Assembly: GCA_019636445.1 (NCBI GenBank)
Contig: JAHBXO010000044.1
Location: forward strand, 1-43,769
From: Gemmataceae bacterium
Lineage (GTDB): Bacteria; Planctomycetota; Planctomycetia; Gemmatales; Gemmataceae
Length of the DNA: 43,769 bases
Reading direction: 5' to 3'
The notes beneath the pieces were generated by a model that saw only the letters and a program-made list of their open reading frames with translations, was not told the origin of the DNA and made no database searches. The position numbers and the translations under genes were made by a program. Positions within the stretch are counted from its first letter, which is position 1. Every line of letters starts with the position of its first letter. Of this stretch, positions 15,329-24,401 are shown one piece after another.

Positions 15329-16015
15329 ATGCGTTGCGCCGTATTCGTCCTCCTGCTGCCGCTCGCCGGCTGTGCGGACTTCGCGTCCGTGCGCCGCGCG
15401 CCGCCGCTGCCCGCGCCCGCGCCGCCGGACATGGCCGCGTACCGCATCGGCTGCCCGGATGTTCTCGAGGTCGGCTTCGCCGAGAAACCGGAGTGGGATT
15501 GCCTCCTGGCGGTGGACGTGGACGGCACGGCCCCGCTCGGCGAAGCGGGTCGCGTGCCGGTGCAGGGGCTGACCACGGCCGAGGCGCGCGCCGCAATCGC
15601 GGAGGCGACGGGCCTGTCGGCGGACGGCGTGCTCGTCGTTGTCGCCGTCCCGCGGTCTGGCAAGGTGTTCATCACCGGGCCGGAGAACAAGCGGATCCGC
15701 GCCGTGGCGTATCCGGGGCCGACGCCGGTGCTGGACTTCCTGCAACTCGCCGGCGCGATCCAGCCGAAGGAATCGAAGCTGAACGACGTGTACGTGGTGC
15801 GGCCGAACGTCGCGGCCGACGGTGCCCCGAAGGTCTTCCACGTGGACGTCGAAGCCGTGCTGCTGGACGGCGACCCGACGACGAACGTGCTGGTGGAATC
15901 GTCCGATCACGTTTATGTCGGCGAGACGCGCCGCGCGAGTTTTTCCCGCCTGTTGCCGGATTGGGCGAGGCCGATCTACCGCAAGCTCGTCGGCCTGATG
16001 CCAAGCTGGGAGTGA
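15329..16015 (+). CDS. Wza-like polysaccharide export lipoprotein
   Basis: 228 residues. The signal MRCAVFVLLLPLAGC gives a lipidated Cys15. Residues about 42-115 resemble a poly-export (PES/Wza) domain: AYRIGCPDVLEVGFAEKPEWDCLLAVDVDGTAPLG with the usual D-x-L-x-V...G...P-LG pattern. Residues 118-205 look like a SLBB-type beta-grasp: VFITGPENKRIRAVAYPGPTPVLDFLQLAG. It is shorter than E. coli Wza (about 380) and has no visible C-terminal pore helix. Polysaccharide or capsule export is inferred. No glycosyltransferases or Wzc kinase lie beside it, but the following YbhN-like membrane protein starts 63 nt later. Confidence 0.82.
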   Translation: MRCAVFVLLLPLAGCADFASVRRAPPLPAPAPPDMAAYRIGCPDVLEVGFAEKPEWDCLLAVDVDGTAPLGEAGRVPVQGLTTAEARAAIAEATGLSADGVLVVVAVPRSGKVFITGPENKRIRAVAYPGPTPVLDFLQLAGAIQPKESKLNDVYVVRPNVAADGAPKVFHVDVEAVLLDGDPTTNVLVESSDHVYVGETRRASFSRLLPDWARPIYRKLVGLMPSWE

Positions 16016-16078
16016 AACCCGATTGTCATTTCCGCCCGTGCCGGGTAGCATCGGCCCTCACGATTCGGAGTGGCCCGC

Positions 16079-17131
16079 GTGTACAAGACGTTTGCGATCG
16101 GTTTCCTGAAATACGTCGTCGGCTTCGGTTTGCTTGCGTTCGTCATCCATTCCAACTGGGAGCCGAGCGCGGGCAGTCCGGGCATTCGCAATCTTCTCCA
16201 GCAGCGCCCGAATTACGACCTGCTGGGGGCGATCGTGATTCTCACGGCCATCACGGTCTCGTGCCAGATCACGCGGTGGTACCTGCTCGCCCGCGCGCTG
16301 GAGCTGCCGTTCCGGCTATCGGACGCCTTCCGCCTCGGAATGGTGGGGTACTACTACAACATCGTGCTCCCCGGAGCTGTCGGCGGGGACTTCCTCAAAG
16401 CCTACTTCATGTACCGCGAACACCCGGAACGCCGCGCAGCCGCCGTCGCCACCGTCGTCGTCGACCGCATGCTCGGCCTCTTCGGCCTCCTCCTCTTCGC
16501 CGCCCTCTTCGGCGGCGCATTCTGGATCCTCGGTGATCCCCGCGTCGTCGGCAACGGCTATCTCGAAAAGATCATCGCCATCAGCGCCGGGCTGGTCCTC
16601 GCCGCCGTCGCCGGCTGGGTCGTCCTCGGCCTCCTCCCGCCAGCGCGCAGCACGGCCTTCGAGAACGCCCTGCGCGGCCTGAAGTGGGTCGGACCCACCC
16701 TCGCCGATCTCTGGGCCGCCGCCGCGATGTTCCGCCAACGGCCCAAGTTCCTCTACCTCACCATCCCCATCACCGCCTTCGCCCAGACGATCATGATCGT
16801 CTACCTGCACCTCGCCGTGCGCGTCTTCCCCGGACCGGAGATCGGCACCTTTGCCGAGCACTGCATCATCGGCCCCATCGGCTACATCGCGCAGGCGTTC
16901 TTCCCGGCCCCCGGGGGCGTCGGCGGCGCGGAGGCGATCTTCGGCTATCTTTACACGCTGATCGGCCGACCGGAACAAGCCGCCGTCATCGGCCGGCTCA
17001 CGATGCGTGTCGCGGAGATCGGCCTCGGCGTGCTCGGCTACATCGTCTACCTCTCCATGAAGGCCGAACTGCCGATTCCAGAATCGGAAACAGGCGAGCA
17101 AAAAATTGCATCGTCCCCGGCGGCGGAGTAA
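16079..17131 (+). CDS. Lysylphosphatidylglycerol synthase TM-type (YbhN/UPF0104) membrane protein
   Basis: 350 residues from a GTG at 16079, chosen because GGAG lies 8 nt upstream; a GTG 9 nt earlier overlaps that GGAG. Eight or so transmembrane helices are visible. Conserved features are QITRWYLLARALELPF, YYYNIVLPGAVGGDFLKAYF (the P-G-x-x-G-G-D-x-x-K/R motif) and AFFPAPGGVGGAEAIFGYL, all typical of the LPG_synthase_TM/YbhN family. Such proteins include flippases of MprF-type enzymes and stand-alone proteins of unknown substrate. There is no aminoacyl transferase domain, so lipid or polymer translocation is only inferred. It follows the Wza-like gene and may be part of an envelope-building cluster. 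Confidence 0.88.
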   Translation: MYKTFAIGFLKYVVGFGLLAFVIHSNWEPSAGSPGIRNLLQQRPNYDLLGAIVILTAITVSCQITRWYLLARALELPFRLSDAFRLGMVGYYYNIVLPGAVGGDFLKAYFMYREHPERRAAAVATVVVDRMLGLFGLLLFAALFGGAFWILGDPRVVGNGYLEKIIAISAGLVLAAVAGWVVLGLLPPARSTAFENALRGLKWVGPTLADLWAAAAMFRQRPKFLYLTIPITAFAQTIMIVYLHLAVRVFPGPEIGTFAEHCIIGPIGYIAQAFFPAPGGVGGAEAIFGYLYTLIGRPEQAAVIGRLTMRVAEIGLGVLGYIVYLSMKAELPIPESETGEQKIASSPAAE

Positions 17132-17166
17132 ATTGAGAGGCATCGTTTTGCCCGGACGGGGAAGCC

Positions 17167-18522
17167 ATGCCTGCATCGGTCACATGTCCGAGTTGCCGGT
17201 CTGCCGTCGCGATCCCGGCCGACCACGCCGAACCGACGATCCGCTGCGGCATCTGCTGGACCGAGGTCGCAGTAGGGGCACGGGTGCCATCGCCGGCCAA
17301 GCCGGTCGTCGCGTCGCCGTCCCCGGCCGCACCCGCCGTCACGGTGGCGACGAAATCCGTTCCGGAACTGCCGGGCAAGCCGCTGCCCGGCATGGCGAAA
17401 CTGGAGGAACGGATGAGGCAGGCCGCCGCTCGCCTCGCGCCGCCGCCTGCGCCCGCCGCGCCCGTCCGCGCCACCGTCGTCGCCAAGCCGGCCCTACCGC
17501 TCGTCGAGATCGCGCCCGCGGTTGCCACCGTCGCGCCCGCGATCGTCGAACCGATACCGATCGCCGAACTCTCCGAAGATGACGAACGTCCCGCGCGGCC
17601 GTCACGCACGCGCGGCTCCCGCCGCCGCGAACGCGACGACGACGACGATTTCGACCGCCCCCGCCGCAGGCACCGCGAGACGCCGAAGGGCAACCCGCTG
17701 CCGTTGATCCTGGGAATCGTCGGAACGATCCTCCTGCTCGTCGGCGGCGTCTACCTGATCGCCCGCGCGACGCGCGGTCCGTCGGATCGCGACATCGTTC
17801 CGATCGCCGCGGATGGCAACAACCCGCCCGTGCAATTCAACTTGCCGAACATGGACCCGAACCCGGCACCCCCACCCGCGCCCCCGGTCGGGTTCAATCC
17901 TTTTCCCAATATCCCGAACCGGCCGGTGCCGGCTCCCCGGCCGCAGGACAAGTTCCCCGACCTCGTCGTCCAGAACGGCGATGGATTTTCGGCCAAGTGC
18001 TTTTCCCAGAAGATCGAAACCCCGTTCACGACCTTCAACCTCTACGACGACGCGTATCTCATCGCCCATGCCCGCGGGAAGCGGCTCGCCAGCAACAGCT
18101 TCCCGCCGGTCGCGTCGATCGAAGTGACGACGGCGGACGTTCCCAAGGAGGTGACTCCCGACCTGAAACGGATGGTCGCCGAGACGGTCGTTCGCCGGGG
18201 CGAGGTCCGGGCGGTCAAGTTCGCCGGCCACGACGGGTACGAAATCGTCGACGACTTCGCCGGGCGGAAAACAAAAATCCGAGCCGTGCAGGTCGGCTGT
18301 CGGATCTTCCTGGCGAAATTCACGATCAACGGTTCCTTCGGCGACGCAGCGGCGGCGGAGAAGGCGCAGGACGAGTTCTTCGACAGCTTCACGATCAGCT
18401 TCGACGCCAACACGCCGGCACCCGCGGCGGGCGCGGGGCTTGTCCCGAGAAACCGACTGCCGGTTCCCCGGCCGCCGACGCCTCCGAAACTGCCGCGTCC
18501 GAAGCTTCCCGGTCAACCGTGA
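17167..18522 (+). CDS. Zinc-ribbon, Pro/Ala-rich single-pass membrane protein
   Basis: 451 residues. GGGGAAG precedes the ATG. CPSCRSAV (6-9) and CGICWTEV (27-30) make a zinc ribbon. A long Ala/Pro/Arg-rich linker (about 38-178) ends in a basic stretch and a transmembrane helix (PLILGIVGTILLLVGGVYLIA, about 178-199). After a Pro-rich spacer, residues about 260-420 form a globular domain (GFSAKCFSQKIETPFTTFNLYDD ... GHDGYEIVDDFAGR) with a single clear beta-rich character and no enzyme motif I recognise. The C-terminus is Pro-rich again. The architecture resembles the protein at 4651-5325. Periplasmic C-terminal domain inferred. Confidence 0.72.
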   Translation: MPASVTCPSCRSAVAIPADHAEPTIRCGICWTEVAVGARVPSPAKPVVASPSPAAPAVTVATKSVPELPGKPLPGMAKLEERMRQAAARLAPPPAPAAPVRATVVAKPALPLVEIAPAVATVAPAIVEPIPIAELSEDDERPARPSRTRGSRRRERDDDDDFDRPRRRHRETPKGNPLPLILGIVGTILLLVGGVYLIARATRGPSDRDIVPIAADGNNPPVQFNLPNMDPNPAPPPAPPVGFNPFPNIPNRPVPAPRPQDKFPDLVVQNGDGFSAKCFSQKIETPFTTFNLYDDAYLIAHARGKRLASNSFPPVASIEVTTADVPKEVTPDLKRMVAETVVRRGEVRAVKFAGHDGYEIVDDFAGRKTKIRAVQVGCRIFLAKFTINGSFGDAAAAEKAQDEFFDSFTISFDANTPAPAAGAGLVPRNRLPVPRPPTPPKLPRPKLPGQP

Positions 18523-18597
18523 TCGACATCCGCCCTACTTTCGATTCTTCTCACACCTAGAAAACACCACCGCATCAACCTCCAGGGAAGGTCCCGA

Positions 18598-19506
18598 ATG
18601 TCGGCGCGATTCACCGTCCTCGCCAGCGGCAGTTCCGGCAACGCCGCGTTCCTCGCGCACCGCGGGTTCGGGTTGCTCGTCGATTGCGGCATTGGTCCGC
18701 GTTCCCTCTCCGATCGCCTCCTCGCCGCCGGCGCCAAATGGTCCGACGTCTCCGCGGTCGTGCTCACGCACACCCACGGCGACCACTGGAACCGTCTCAC
18801 GCTCGCGCGGATGCTCCGCGAGCGCGTCGCCCTCGTCCTCCACGAGGACCACGCCAGCCACCTCGCCGTCGCCTCGGACGAATTCCCGGCGCTCGCCAAG
18901 GCCGGCCTCGTCCGCACCTTCCGCGCCCGCGAGCCGATCGCCTTTGCCCCTGGCCTCACCGCGTGGCCCGTCCGCGTCCCCCACGACAGCGAACCCACCT
19001 TCGCCTTCCGCTTCGATGGACGCGACGAGTCCGGGACCCGCGGTTGGTCGCTCGGCTACGCGTCGGACCTGGGTCGACCGACCGACGAACTGACCCGCGC
19101 GTTTCGCGATACCGACGTACTCGCCATCGAGTTCAATCACGATGTGGATCTGCAGCGGCGCAGTCATCGGTCGGCGGACCTGATCGCCCGCGTCCTCGGC
19201 GATCACGGCCACCTGTCGAACCGTCAGGCCGGGGAGTTCGTCGGGCAGCTCAACCGCGAGCGCGCGGTGCCGCTGCGGGCCGTGTTCCAGTTGCATCTCA
19301 GTCGGGAGTGCAATACCCCGGACCTGGCACGGGTGGCCGGCACGGAGGCGACTCGCGGCTCGTCGCTCAAGCCGAAACTGGTCACCGCGCGGCAGGACAT
19401 TCCGTCGGAACCGTTCACGATCGAAACCCGTGCCTGGAAGGGGACCGCGTCGACGACGCTCGACTCCGCCGTGCCGTTTCAGCCCGCGCTGCCCGGTCTG
19501 GTCTGA
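18598..19506 (+). CDS. Metallo-beta-lactamase-fold hydrolase (YycJ/WalJ-like)
   Basis: 302 residues with GGGAAGG before the ATG. The start RFTVLASGSSGNAAFL is the YycJ/WalJ hallmark, followed by LLVDCGIG and the metal motif THTHGDH (His58, His60, Asp62, His63). Later ligands include SLGYASDLGRPT (Asp) and an FNHD block, then NRQAGEF and LHLSRECNTP (His). The fold binds two metals; YycJ proteins are thought to act on nucleic acid (5'-3' exonuclease-like, coordination of replication or cell wall signals). The C-terminal ~50 residues are extra. No YycFG/WalKR genes are adjacent. The gene ends 46 nt before tRNA-Arg. Confidence 0.88.
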   Translation: MSARFTVLASGSSGNAAFLAHRGFGLLVDCGIGPRSLSDRLLAAGAKWSDVSAVVLTHTHGDHWNRLTLARMLRERVALVLHEDHASHLAVASDEFPALAKAGLVRTFRAREPIAFAPGLTAWPVRVPHDSEPTFAFRFDGRDESGTRGWSLGYASDLGRPTDELTRAFRDTDVLAIEFNHDVDLQRRSHRSADLIARVLGDHGHLSNRQAGEFVGQLNRERAVPLRAVFQLHLSRECNTPDLARVAGTEATRGSSLKPKLVTARQDIPSEPFTIETRAWKGTASTTLDSAVPFQPALPGLV

Positions 19507-21074
19507 TGGGGCCTTGAGAACGGAAGGGCAAAGTCGTAAACCGATGATGCGGGCACCCGTAGCTCAACTGGACAGAGCATCGGTCTTCGGAACCGAGGGT
19601 TGGGGGTTCGAATCCCTCCGGGTGTACTTTTCTCAACGATCTTCAGATCTCCTCCAGACTCGTTAATCGCCTGCATTTCAAGGCCATCCGCGATAGAGAG
19701 GTCCTTGATCTTCATGGCGATCTTTTCGTCACCCGTCGTCATATTTCCGCATGGATTGTCGCCCGTTACTGCGCCCGGCACTGCGCCCGTGCCCGGCATC
19801 TTGAGCTTCGCGATGTCGGGGGCGACTCCTTTCAGGGAGGTGTGGTTGTACCGATCCATCGTCAACGTGATGGTACTGTGCCGGGCCAATTCTTTGGTCG
19901 CCGCGGGCGAAACGCCGGAGTCAATCAGTGCGGTGACGAAGCGATGACGGAGGGAGTGAAAGTCCGCCTTTTCCTTTTTCGAGTTTTCGTAACGGAGGAA
20001 ATCACTCTTTTCACGCTCCTCACGTTCGGCCACCGTTTTTGCCTCGGCCAACCAGTTCCGTCGAGCTTGAGCGAGGTCGTGCCGGATCATGTCGCCGGCC
20101 TCGTTGTGCTTCGCCCACTTGCCCGGCCAAAGAGCGCTATCGGCCTCTTTTTCTCGAAACCAGTTCCGGAGTTCGATCACGAGATCGGGATGGAGCGGAA
20201 CGGTATCTCGCTTGCGATGCTTTGAAATCTTGGCCTCGACCACGACGTGGGGTGGGTCGTCGTCGAGGTGAAACGACTTCGTCGTCAGGCTCGCCAACTC
20301 GGAAGCTCGCAGACCCGTCATGCTCGACACGAGATAGAGCCACCGTCGCTGAGGTCCACTCAACTTCCGGAAAGTCTTTCCGCTTGCGGCCGCAAGGAGA
20401 AGGCGATCCATTTCCTCGACAGTGAGTGTCCGGCGGACATGTCGGACATCGACGTCGACCGTCTGCCGCTCCAGGAACCGGAACGGGTTTTCCGGAATCC
20501 TGCGGGCTTTTACCAGCCAATTTCCGAAGCCGATCAAGGCCGCCACGTAGTGGTTGTGGGTCTGGGGTCCGATCTTTTTCCGCCGCTGGTCGGCCAGCCA
20601 TTTCCCAGCCGGGGTGCCGTCCAGATCCGAGATGATCAAGAACCGGCAACCATCGAAGACTCTCTGGCAGCGAGACACCGCCTGGCCCGCCTGCTTCTCG
20701 GTTGTCCCCCGATCGCGGTGGTGCTGTCGATAATCGTCCAACACGTCGCAGAGTGGTCTAGAACGGTGGTCGGAATACTGATCGCGAACTCCGGACCGCT
20801 CCTCATCGATCTTCTTGAGAAGTTGGACCAGCATCCGTTGCGAAGCCTCCTTGTTGACGCTGAAACGTACGCGTTTAATGGAGTCGTCGGACTGCCGAAC
20901 CTCGGCGCACCACTTCGAGGAAGGCTTAAGGTACTTCGTCTTATCCTTGGACAGCGGGTAGTACTGAGACTTTCCGTTCTCCTTGACGTGGAGGTGAGGC
21001 CTGTTGTGGCGCGTCACGATCTCTGCGTCGGCAGGGAGAGGACAGGATCGGTCAGGTCGAAATAGGGCGGGCAT
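19479..21074 (-). CDS. Tyrosine site-specific integrase; C-terminus reads through tRNA-Arg
   Basis: 531 residues from the ATG at 21074 with GAGG 8 nt upstream. Residues about 105-215 form a SAM-like core-binding domain. Residues about 225-425 form the catalytic domain: Arg256 (TGLRASEL), His373 and Arg376 (HSLRHRF), the later His (LARHSTITL) and nucleophile Tyr409 (MDRYNHTSL). All catalytic residues are present. It would integrate and excise the element at tRNA-Arg. The frame does not stop at the element edge: about the last 48 residues come from the antisense strand of the tRNA and chromosomal DNA, overlapping the hydrolase gene's last 28 nt. The natural C-terminus in the circular form must differ. 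Confidence 0.9.
   Translation of the reverse strand: MPALFRPDRSCPLPADAEIVTRHNRPHLHVKENGKSQYYPLSKDKTKYLKPSSKWCAEVRQSDDSIKRVRFSVNKEASQRMLVQLLKKIDEERSGVRDQYSDHRSRPLCDVLDDYRQHHRDRGTTEKQAGQAVSRCQRVFDGCRFLIISDLDGTPAGKWLADQRRKKIGPQTHNHYVAALIGFGNWLVKARRIPENPFRFLERQTVDVDVRHVRRTLTVEEMDRLLLAAASGKTFRKLSGPQRRWLYLVSSMTGLRASELASLTTKSFHLDDDPPHVVVEAKISKHRKRDTVPLHPDLVIELRNWFREKEADSALWPGKWAKHNEAGDMIRHDLAQARRNWLAEAKTVAEREEREKSDFLRYENSKKEKADFHSLRHRFVTALIDSGVSPAATKELARHSTITLTMDRYNHTSLKGVAPDIAKLKMPGTGAVPGAVTGDNPCGNMTTGDEKIAMKIKDLSIADGLEMQAINESGGDLKIVEKSTPGGIRTPNPRFRRPMLCPVELRVPASSVYDFALPFSRPHQTRPGSAG
19553..19626 (+). tRNA. tRNA-Arg (anticodon UCG)
   Basis: A complete cloverleaf: acceptor GCACCCG/CGGGTGT, D-stem GCTC/GAGC, anticodon stem TCGGT/ACCGA around loop CTTCGGA (anticodon TCG, reading CGA), T-arm with TTCGAAT, discriminator A at 19626. 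CCA is not encoded. The 3' half is the probable attachment site of the neighbouring integrated element, whose integrase gene runs antisense into the tRNA. Confidence 0.93.
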
Positions 21075-21134
21075 GGATGCAGCCTCGTGATGGTTGAGGA
21101 AGGTCGAAAACAATTTGTCTGTTGGTCGAGTGAA

Positions 21135-21416
21135 CTACTTTCGAGTAGTTCGTCGCTCCTTCACCATGGCCTGCCAGATCGGCGCCCACACGTTTCGAGA
21201 AGGACAACCGGCATCGATCCATGCGGTCAGTTCGCGTCGATTCCACCCCACGATGCCACCCAATCGAATCGGTTCCGGTGTCTCCCCGGCTGACGTCATT
21301 CGGTCCCAAGTCGATGGCGAGATCGAACAGTATTCGGCAGCCCCCTTGCGTCGAAGGAGCCCGGGGGCCAATCGAACTCGGGATCGGCTTTTGCTCGATG
21401 ATGATTTTTCTTCCAT
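21135..21416 (-). CDS. AlpA/MerR-type excisionase-like DNA-binding protein
   Basis: 93 residues. Residues about 22-70 are a winged helix-turn-helix of the AlpA/excisionase type: KGAAEYCSISPSTWDRMTSAG, then PEPIRLGGIVGWNRRELTAWIDAGCP, with the characteristic R-x-G-x-x-x-W-x-R-x-E-x-x-x-W wing. Such proteins act as recombination directionality factors or regulators of the adjacent integrase. It lies 60 nt upstream of the integrase on the same strand and is probably co-transcribed with it. The N-terminus is Ser/Arg-rich (EEKSSSSKSRSRVRL); an internal start is possible. Downstream of the primase gene, with the 42-bp palindrome in between. Confidence 0.82.
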   Translation of the reverse strand: MEEKSSSSKSRSRVRLAPGLLRRKGAAEYCSISPSTWDRMTSAGETPEPIRLGGIVGWNRRELTAWIDAGCPSRNVWAPIWQAMVKERRTTRK

Positions 21417-21508
21417 GATGATTCTCTCAAATGGTGATCGTTAAAAGAATGTCGGTTGTTTCTCAGCACCGTTCATTTCGCAACCCAACTGCGAGGTCTC
21501 GTGCCCAC

Positions 21509-21550
21509 CTCGGTGACTCCGGGGTGCCCGGGCACTCCGGAGTCACCGAG
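21509..21550. repeat. 42-bp near-perfect palindrome between primase and excisionase genes
   Basis: The outer arms are CTCGGTGACTCCGG (21509-21522) and CCGGAGTCACCGAG (21537-21550), and the centre is the self-complementary GTGCCCGGGCAC (21524-21535). Only the pair at 21523/21536 (G/T) is mismatched. There is no unpaired loop and no T-run in either direction, so it does not look like an ordinary terminator. Its place beside a primase-helicase suggests a replication origin, a recombination or regulatory site; the role is unproven. Confidence 0.8.
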
Positions 21551-21588
21551 AAAAATCGCTGAAGGAATCGGTGTGTAATCGCAACCCG

Positions 21589-24285
21589 TCATTCGGTCTG
21601 AGGCGGACGGTCGCGATCGATCATTAGCTTTGACTTCTGTTCAGACTCCGCCTGCATGGACACGGATGGCGGTGCCGAAGTGCTCGCCTTCGCCAAAATC
21701 AATGAACATGGCTCGGCAGGACTCAGCTCATGTCCTGGACCTGCTGAGAGAACAACCGGGATTTGCGTCCCGATCCTCCCTTCCTCCCGTTCTGGAAGGC
21801 ATTCACACTCGTAGTCTGTGAGGATCCGAACTGCGTAGCGTATCACCGACGACTTCGACCAACGGTATCGTTTCTTTGCCGCGGCCCCGAATTTTTTTGG
21901 TCCCGTCAGATATCTATCGCTGCACCCTTGCTTGCGATGCCAATCGCGAAAAGCTGTGTAGAAATCCGATGCTGACAGCGATGGAGCGGTAGTCACTCGG
22001 ACTTTCTCGTCAAAAAACTGCCCGACGATATCTTCGTCGCGGCGATAGTCCGCGACCGAGGCCATGACCTCCGCGGGCGGCTGGATCTTCTGGCCTCCCG
22101 CGTAGTACTTGACCGCTTCTCGCACCATCGACGCGAGGATCCCGGCCGACTCGCCGCGCAGCGACTCGGCGATGTTGGCGTCGGCCTCGTCCTCCGGCGG
22201 GTACTCGCCGTCGGGCTTGGCGAGGCGATCGGCCGCCGACCAGAACCGCCTCGTGAACTCGACTAGGCGGACCCGCCGCCAGATGCCGCCGTCCGTGCCA
22301 CGGATTCGCGGTCGACAGTTTGTCGCGAGTATCAGTTTGTGAGTTGCGCGAAAGCTGAAAAAATCCTGCCTGCAAAACCTCGCTGTGACTGTGTCAGAAC
22401 CCGTCAGTGACTTGACGCGACGTTCGTTCAGAAGGCCCTCCTCTTCGGTTTCCGAGCAGATGACGAGCCGTTTGCCCATCAGCGAGGCCTTCTCGGTCGG
22501 GTGGCGATCACTTCCCCCATCCATCAAGATTTCTGGCGGCGCGAAGTAAACAAAGTCCTCGCCGAGTACGTGCCCCCACAATTCAAGGAGGGCGGTCTTG
22601 CCGTTCGCGCCGTCACCGACCAAGAGGACGAACGTCTGATCGCTCGTTTCCGCCGTGATGAAATAGCCGCTGAGATCACGTAAGTACTCGGACACGGCCG
22701 GCCGGTCCGGGAACAGGCCTTCGAGGAACCGATCATATTGAGGGCATTTTGCGTCGGGCAGATACTGCAACGGGCAAAGTGCGGATAGGTAGTCGGCCGG
22801 GTTGTGCGGGCGGAGTTCCCCCGATCGAAGGTCGATGGTCCCATTGGCAACCGTCAGCAGGTAGGGATGCAAGTCGAACTTTTTTGCCCCACATTCGACG
22901 TAGATATCGACGTGACTGCGTGCCGCCGTCAGCATACGTTGGACCTTCACGACCGAGAGCCAGGCTCCCGTGCAGCCGAGTGATTCTCGTGCCTCCGCGA
23001 GGTTCGCCTCGGCGGTCGCGATAGCCGTCGGGTCGGCGGGCGGAGTTGCTTGGCGCTGCTGCTCCAGTGACCTCATCCCCGTCGCGACCACTTCTAGCGC
23101 CTTCGCCCGCAGCTCTTCGCCCAACATGAATGCGAGACGCTGGACGAGGATGCCCTGGCTATCTCTGACCCAGCGGATCCCGTCATAGACGCTCCAGCAA
23201 CCCCAATCGGCGACGTATCGGACTCGATCGTTGTAGCGGGCTACGTACCGCAGAGCCCGCTCGGCGTCCGTCGGGCCGCAGGTGATCGGTTCGGATACTT
23301 GCGATGATGTTGAAGTAACGGCTTCCGGAGCGACGGGCACCGCCGACTGCATGAGCAGCTCGCAAAGTAACCGGCCCCTCTCGGGCCATGGAATGTTTTC
23401 GCGATCTTTACGAGTGAGCCATATGCGGACGTCTTTCGCGCCGTCGGGTGGAAACGCAATGAGGATCGGTTGGTCGAGTCCCTTCGCCAAACTCCGGGCG
23501 AACGACTCCGCCCCATCGCGACCGGGCCACAGACCATACTCTTTTTGGTCGTTCTCACCGACTACGATCACCGGGAAATTGCCGTCGATCTCGGCCAGCA
23601 GTTCCACTGTCAGCGAGGCTCCACCACTATTCGAGGGACGTCCGATCACCGATAGTTCGGCGGCGGTCATCGCGAGGGTGTCTGACGGCCCTTCGACCAC
23701 GAAAAGGGGCCCACTTCGATCCTGCCAGCCTGTCGGCAGGTATAGTCCTCGGCGGCTGCCTTTCATTGTTTTCTTCTGGCTGTTGCGGTATCGCCGCAAC
23801 AATCCAATAATGGTTCCTTGCGCGTTTCTCTCCGGAAATGTCCAACATCCCGCCAAGACCTGAGGCCCATCGCCTGGTACGGCATCCGGCACTTCGTTGG
23901 CGATGAAGCCAATCCCGGGTAGAGATTTGAACACGCTTGTTGGGAGTTGTAGTGCGTACCCTAGTGTTCCGCGCCAACACTCGTCGAACGCGCGAGCGTG
24001 TTCACGTGCAACAGTCCCCCAGTCCGGAAATGATGCATCCGCTCGACCTGCCTTCGGTCGTCGCGTGGTTCCTACCTCGCGGTAGATCGAATATTGCGGG
24101 TCGCCCTTCGCAAGGCCCAGAAAAACGAAGCCGGACTGCTCCCCTGTGCACCTACCGCAGAGTATGAGGCCGTCGTGACCGACCGAGCACTTGTGGTTCC
24201 CGTCGCAGACCGGACAACGGTTATCGCCATTGACTGATGTCATCTCTTCGCGGCGGGATAAATTGGATATAATATCATTAGCCAT
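21589..24285 (-). CDS. Primase-helicase, P4 alpha / phage D5 type
   Basis: 898 residues from the ATG at 24285 (MANDIISN); the frame is open upstream, but that part is overlapped by the HTH gene. Residues 24-46 form a zinc finger (CPVC...CGRC). Residues about 150-330 hold a TOPRIM-like segment (FVVEGPSDTLAMTAAELSVIG and VIVVGENDQ), as in DNA primases. Residues about 400-560 are the D5-N region, and Walker A GDGANGKT (557-564) begins a superfamily 3 helicase with KRLVICSETEEEG and ILATNCRPRI. The C-terminus has a winged-helix-like tail. It would prime and unwind element DNA, allowing autonomous replication. The AlpA-like gene and palindrome follow, and the HTH gene precedes it by 116 nt. Confidence 0.88.
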   Translation of the reverse strand: MANDIISNLSRREEMTSVNGDNRCPVCDGNHKCSVGHDGLILCGRCTGEQSGFVFLGLAKGDPQYSIYREVGTTRRPKAGRADASFPDWGTVAREHARAFDECWRGTLGYALQLPTSVFKSLPGIGFIANEVPDAVPGDGPQVLAGCWTFPERNAQGTIIGLLRRYRNSQKKTMKGSRRGLYLPTGWQDRSGPLFVVEGPSDTLAMTAAELSVIGRPSNSGGASLTVELLAEIDGNFPVIVVGENDQKEYGLWPGRDGAESFARSLAKGLDQPILIAFPPDGAKDVRIWLTRKDRENIPWPERGRLLCELLMQSAVPVAPEAVTSTSSQVSEPITCGPTDAERALRYVARYNDRVRYVADWGCWSVYDGIRWVRDSQGILVQRLAFMLGEELRAKALEVVATGMRSLEQQRQATPPADPTAIATAEANLAEARESLGCTGAWLSVVKVQRMLTAARSHVDIYVECGAKKFDLHPYLLTVANGTIDLRSGELRPHNPADYLSALCPLQYLPDAKCPQYDRFLEGLFPDRPAVSEYLRDLSGYFITAETSDQTFVLLVGDGANGKTALLELWGHVLGEDFVYFAPPEILMDGGSDRHPTEKASLMGKRLVICSETEEEGLLNERRVKSLTGSDTVTARFCRQDFFSFRATHKLILATNCRPRIRGTDGGIWRRVRLVEFTRRFWSAADRLAKPDGEYPPEDEADANIAESLRGESAGILASMVREAVKYYAGGQKIQPPAEVMASVADYRRDEDIVGQFFDEKVRVTTAPSLSASDFYTAFRDWHRKQGCSDRYLTGPKKFGAAAKKRYRWSKSSVIRYAVRILTDYECECLPEREEGRIGTQIPVVLSAGPGHELSPAEPCSLILAKASTSAPPSVSMQAESEQKSKLMIDRDRPPQTE

Positions 24286-24401
24286 GACGCGGATCCCATT
24301 AAGAGCGTTGTGGTTTTCCGCGGCCCAGGGTACGATCCTGGGCCGCGGTTTTCTGAAGGTGGGTGCTCTTCCCACGCCCAGACGGCTCAATTCGTTGATG
24401 A

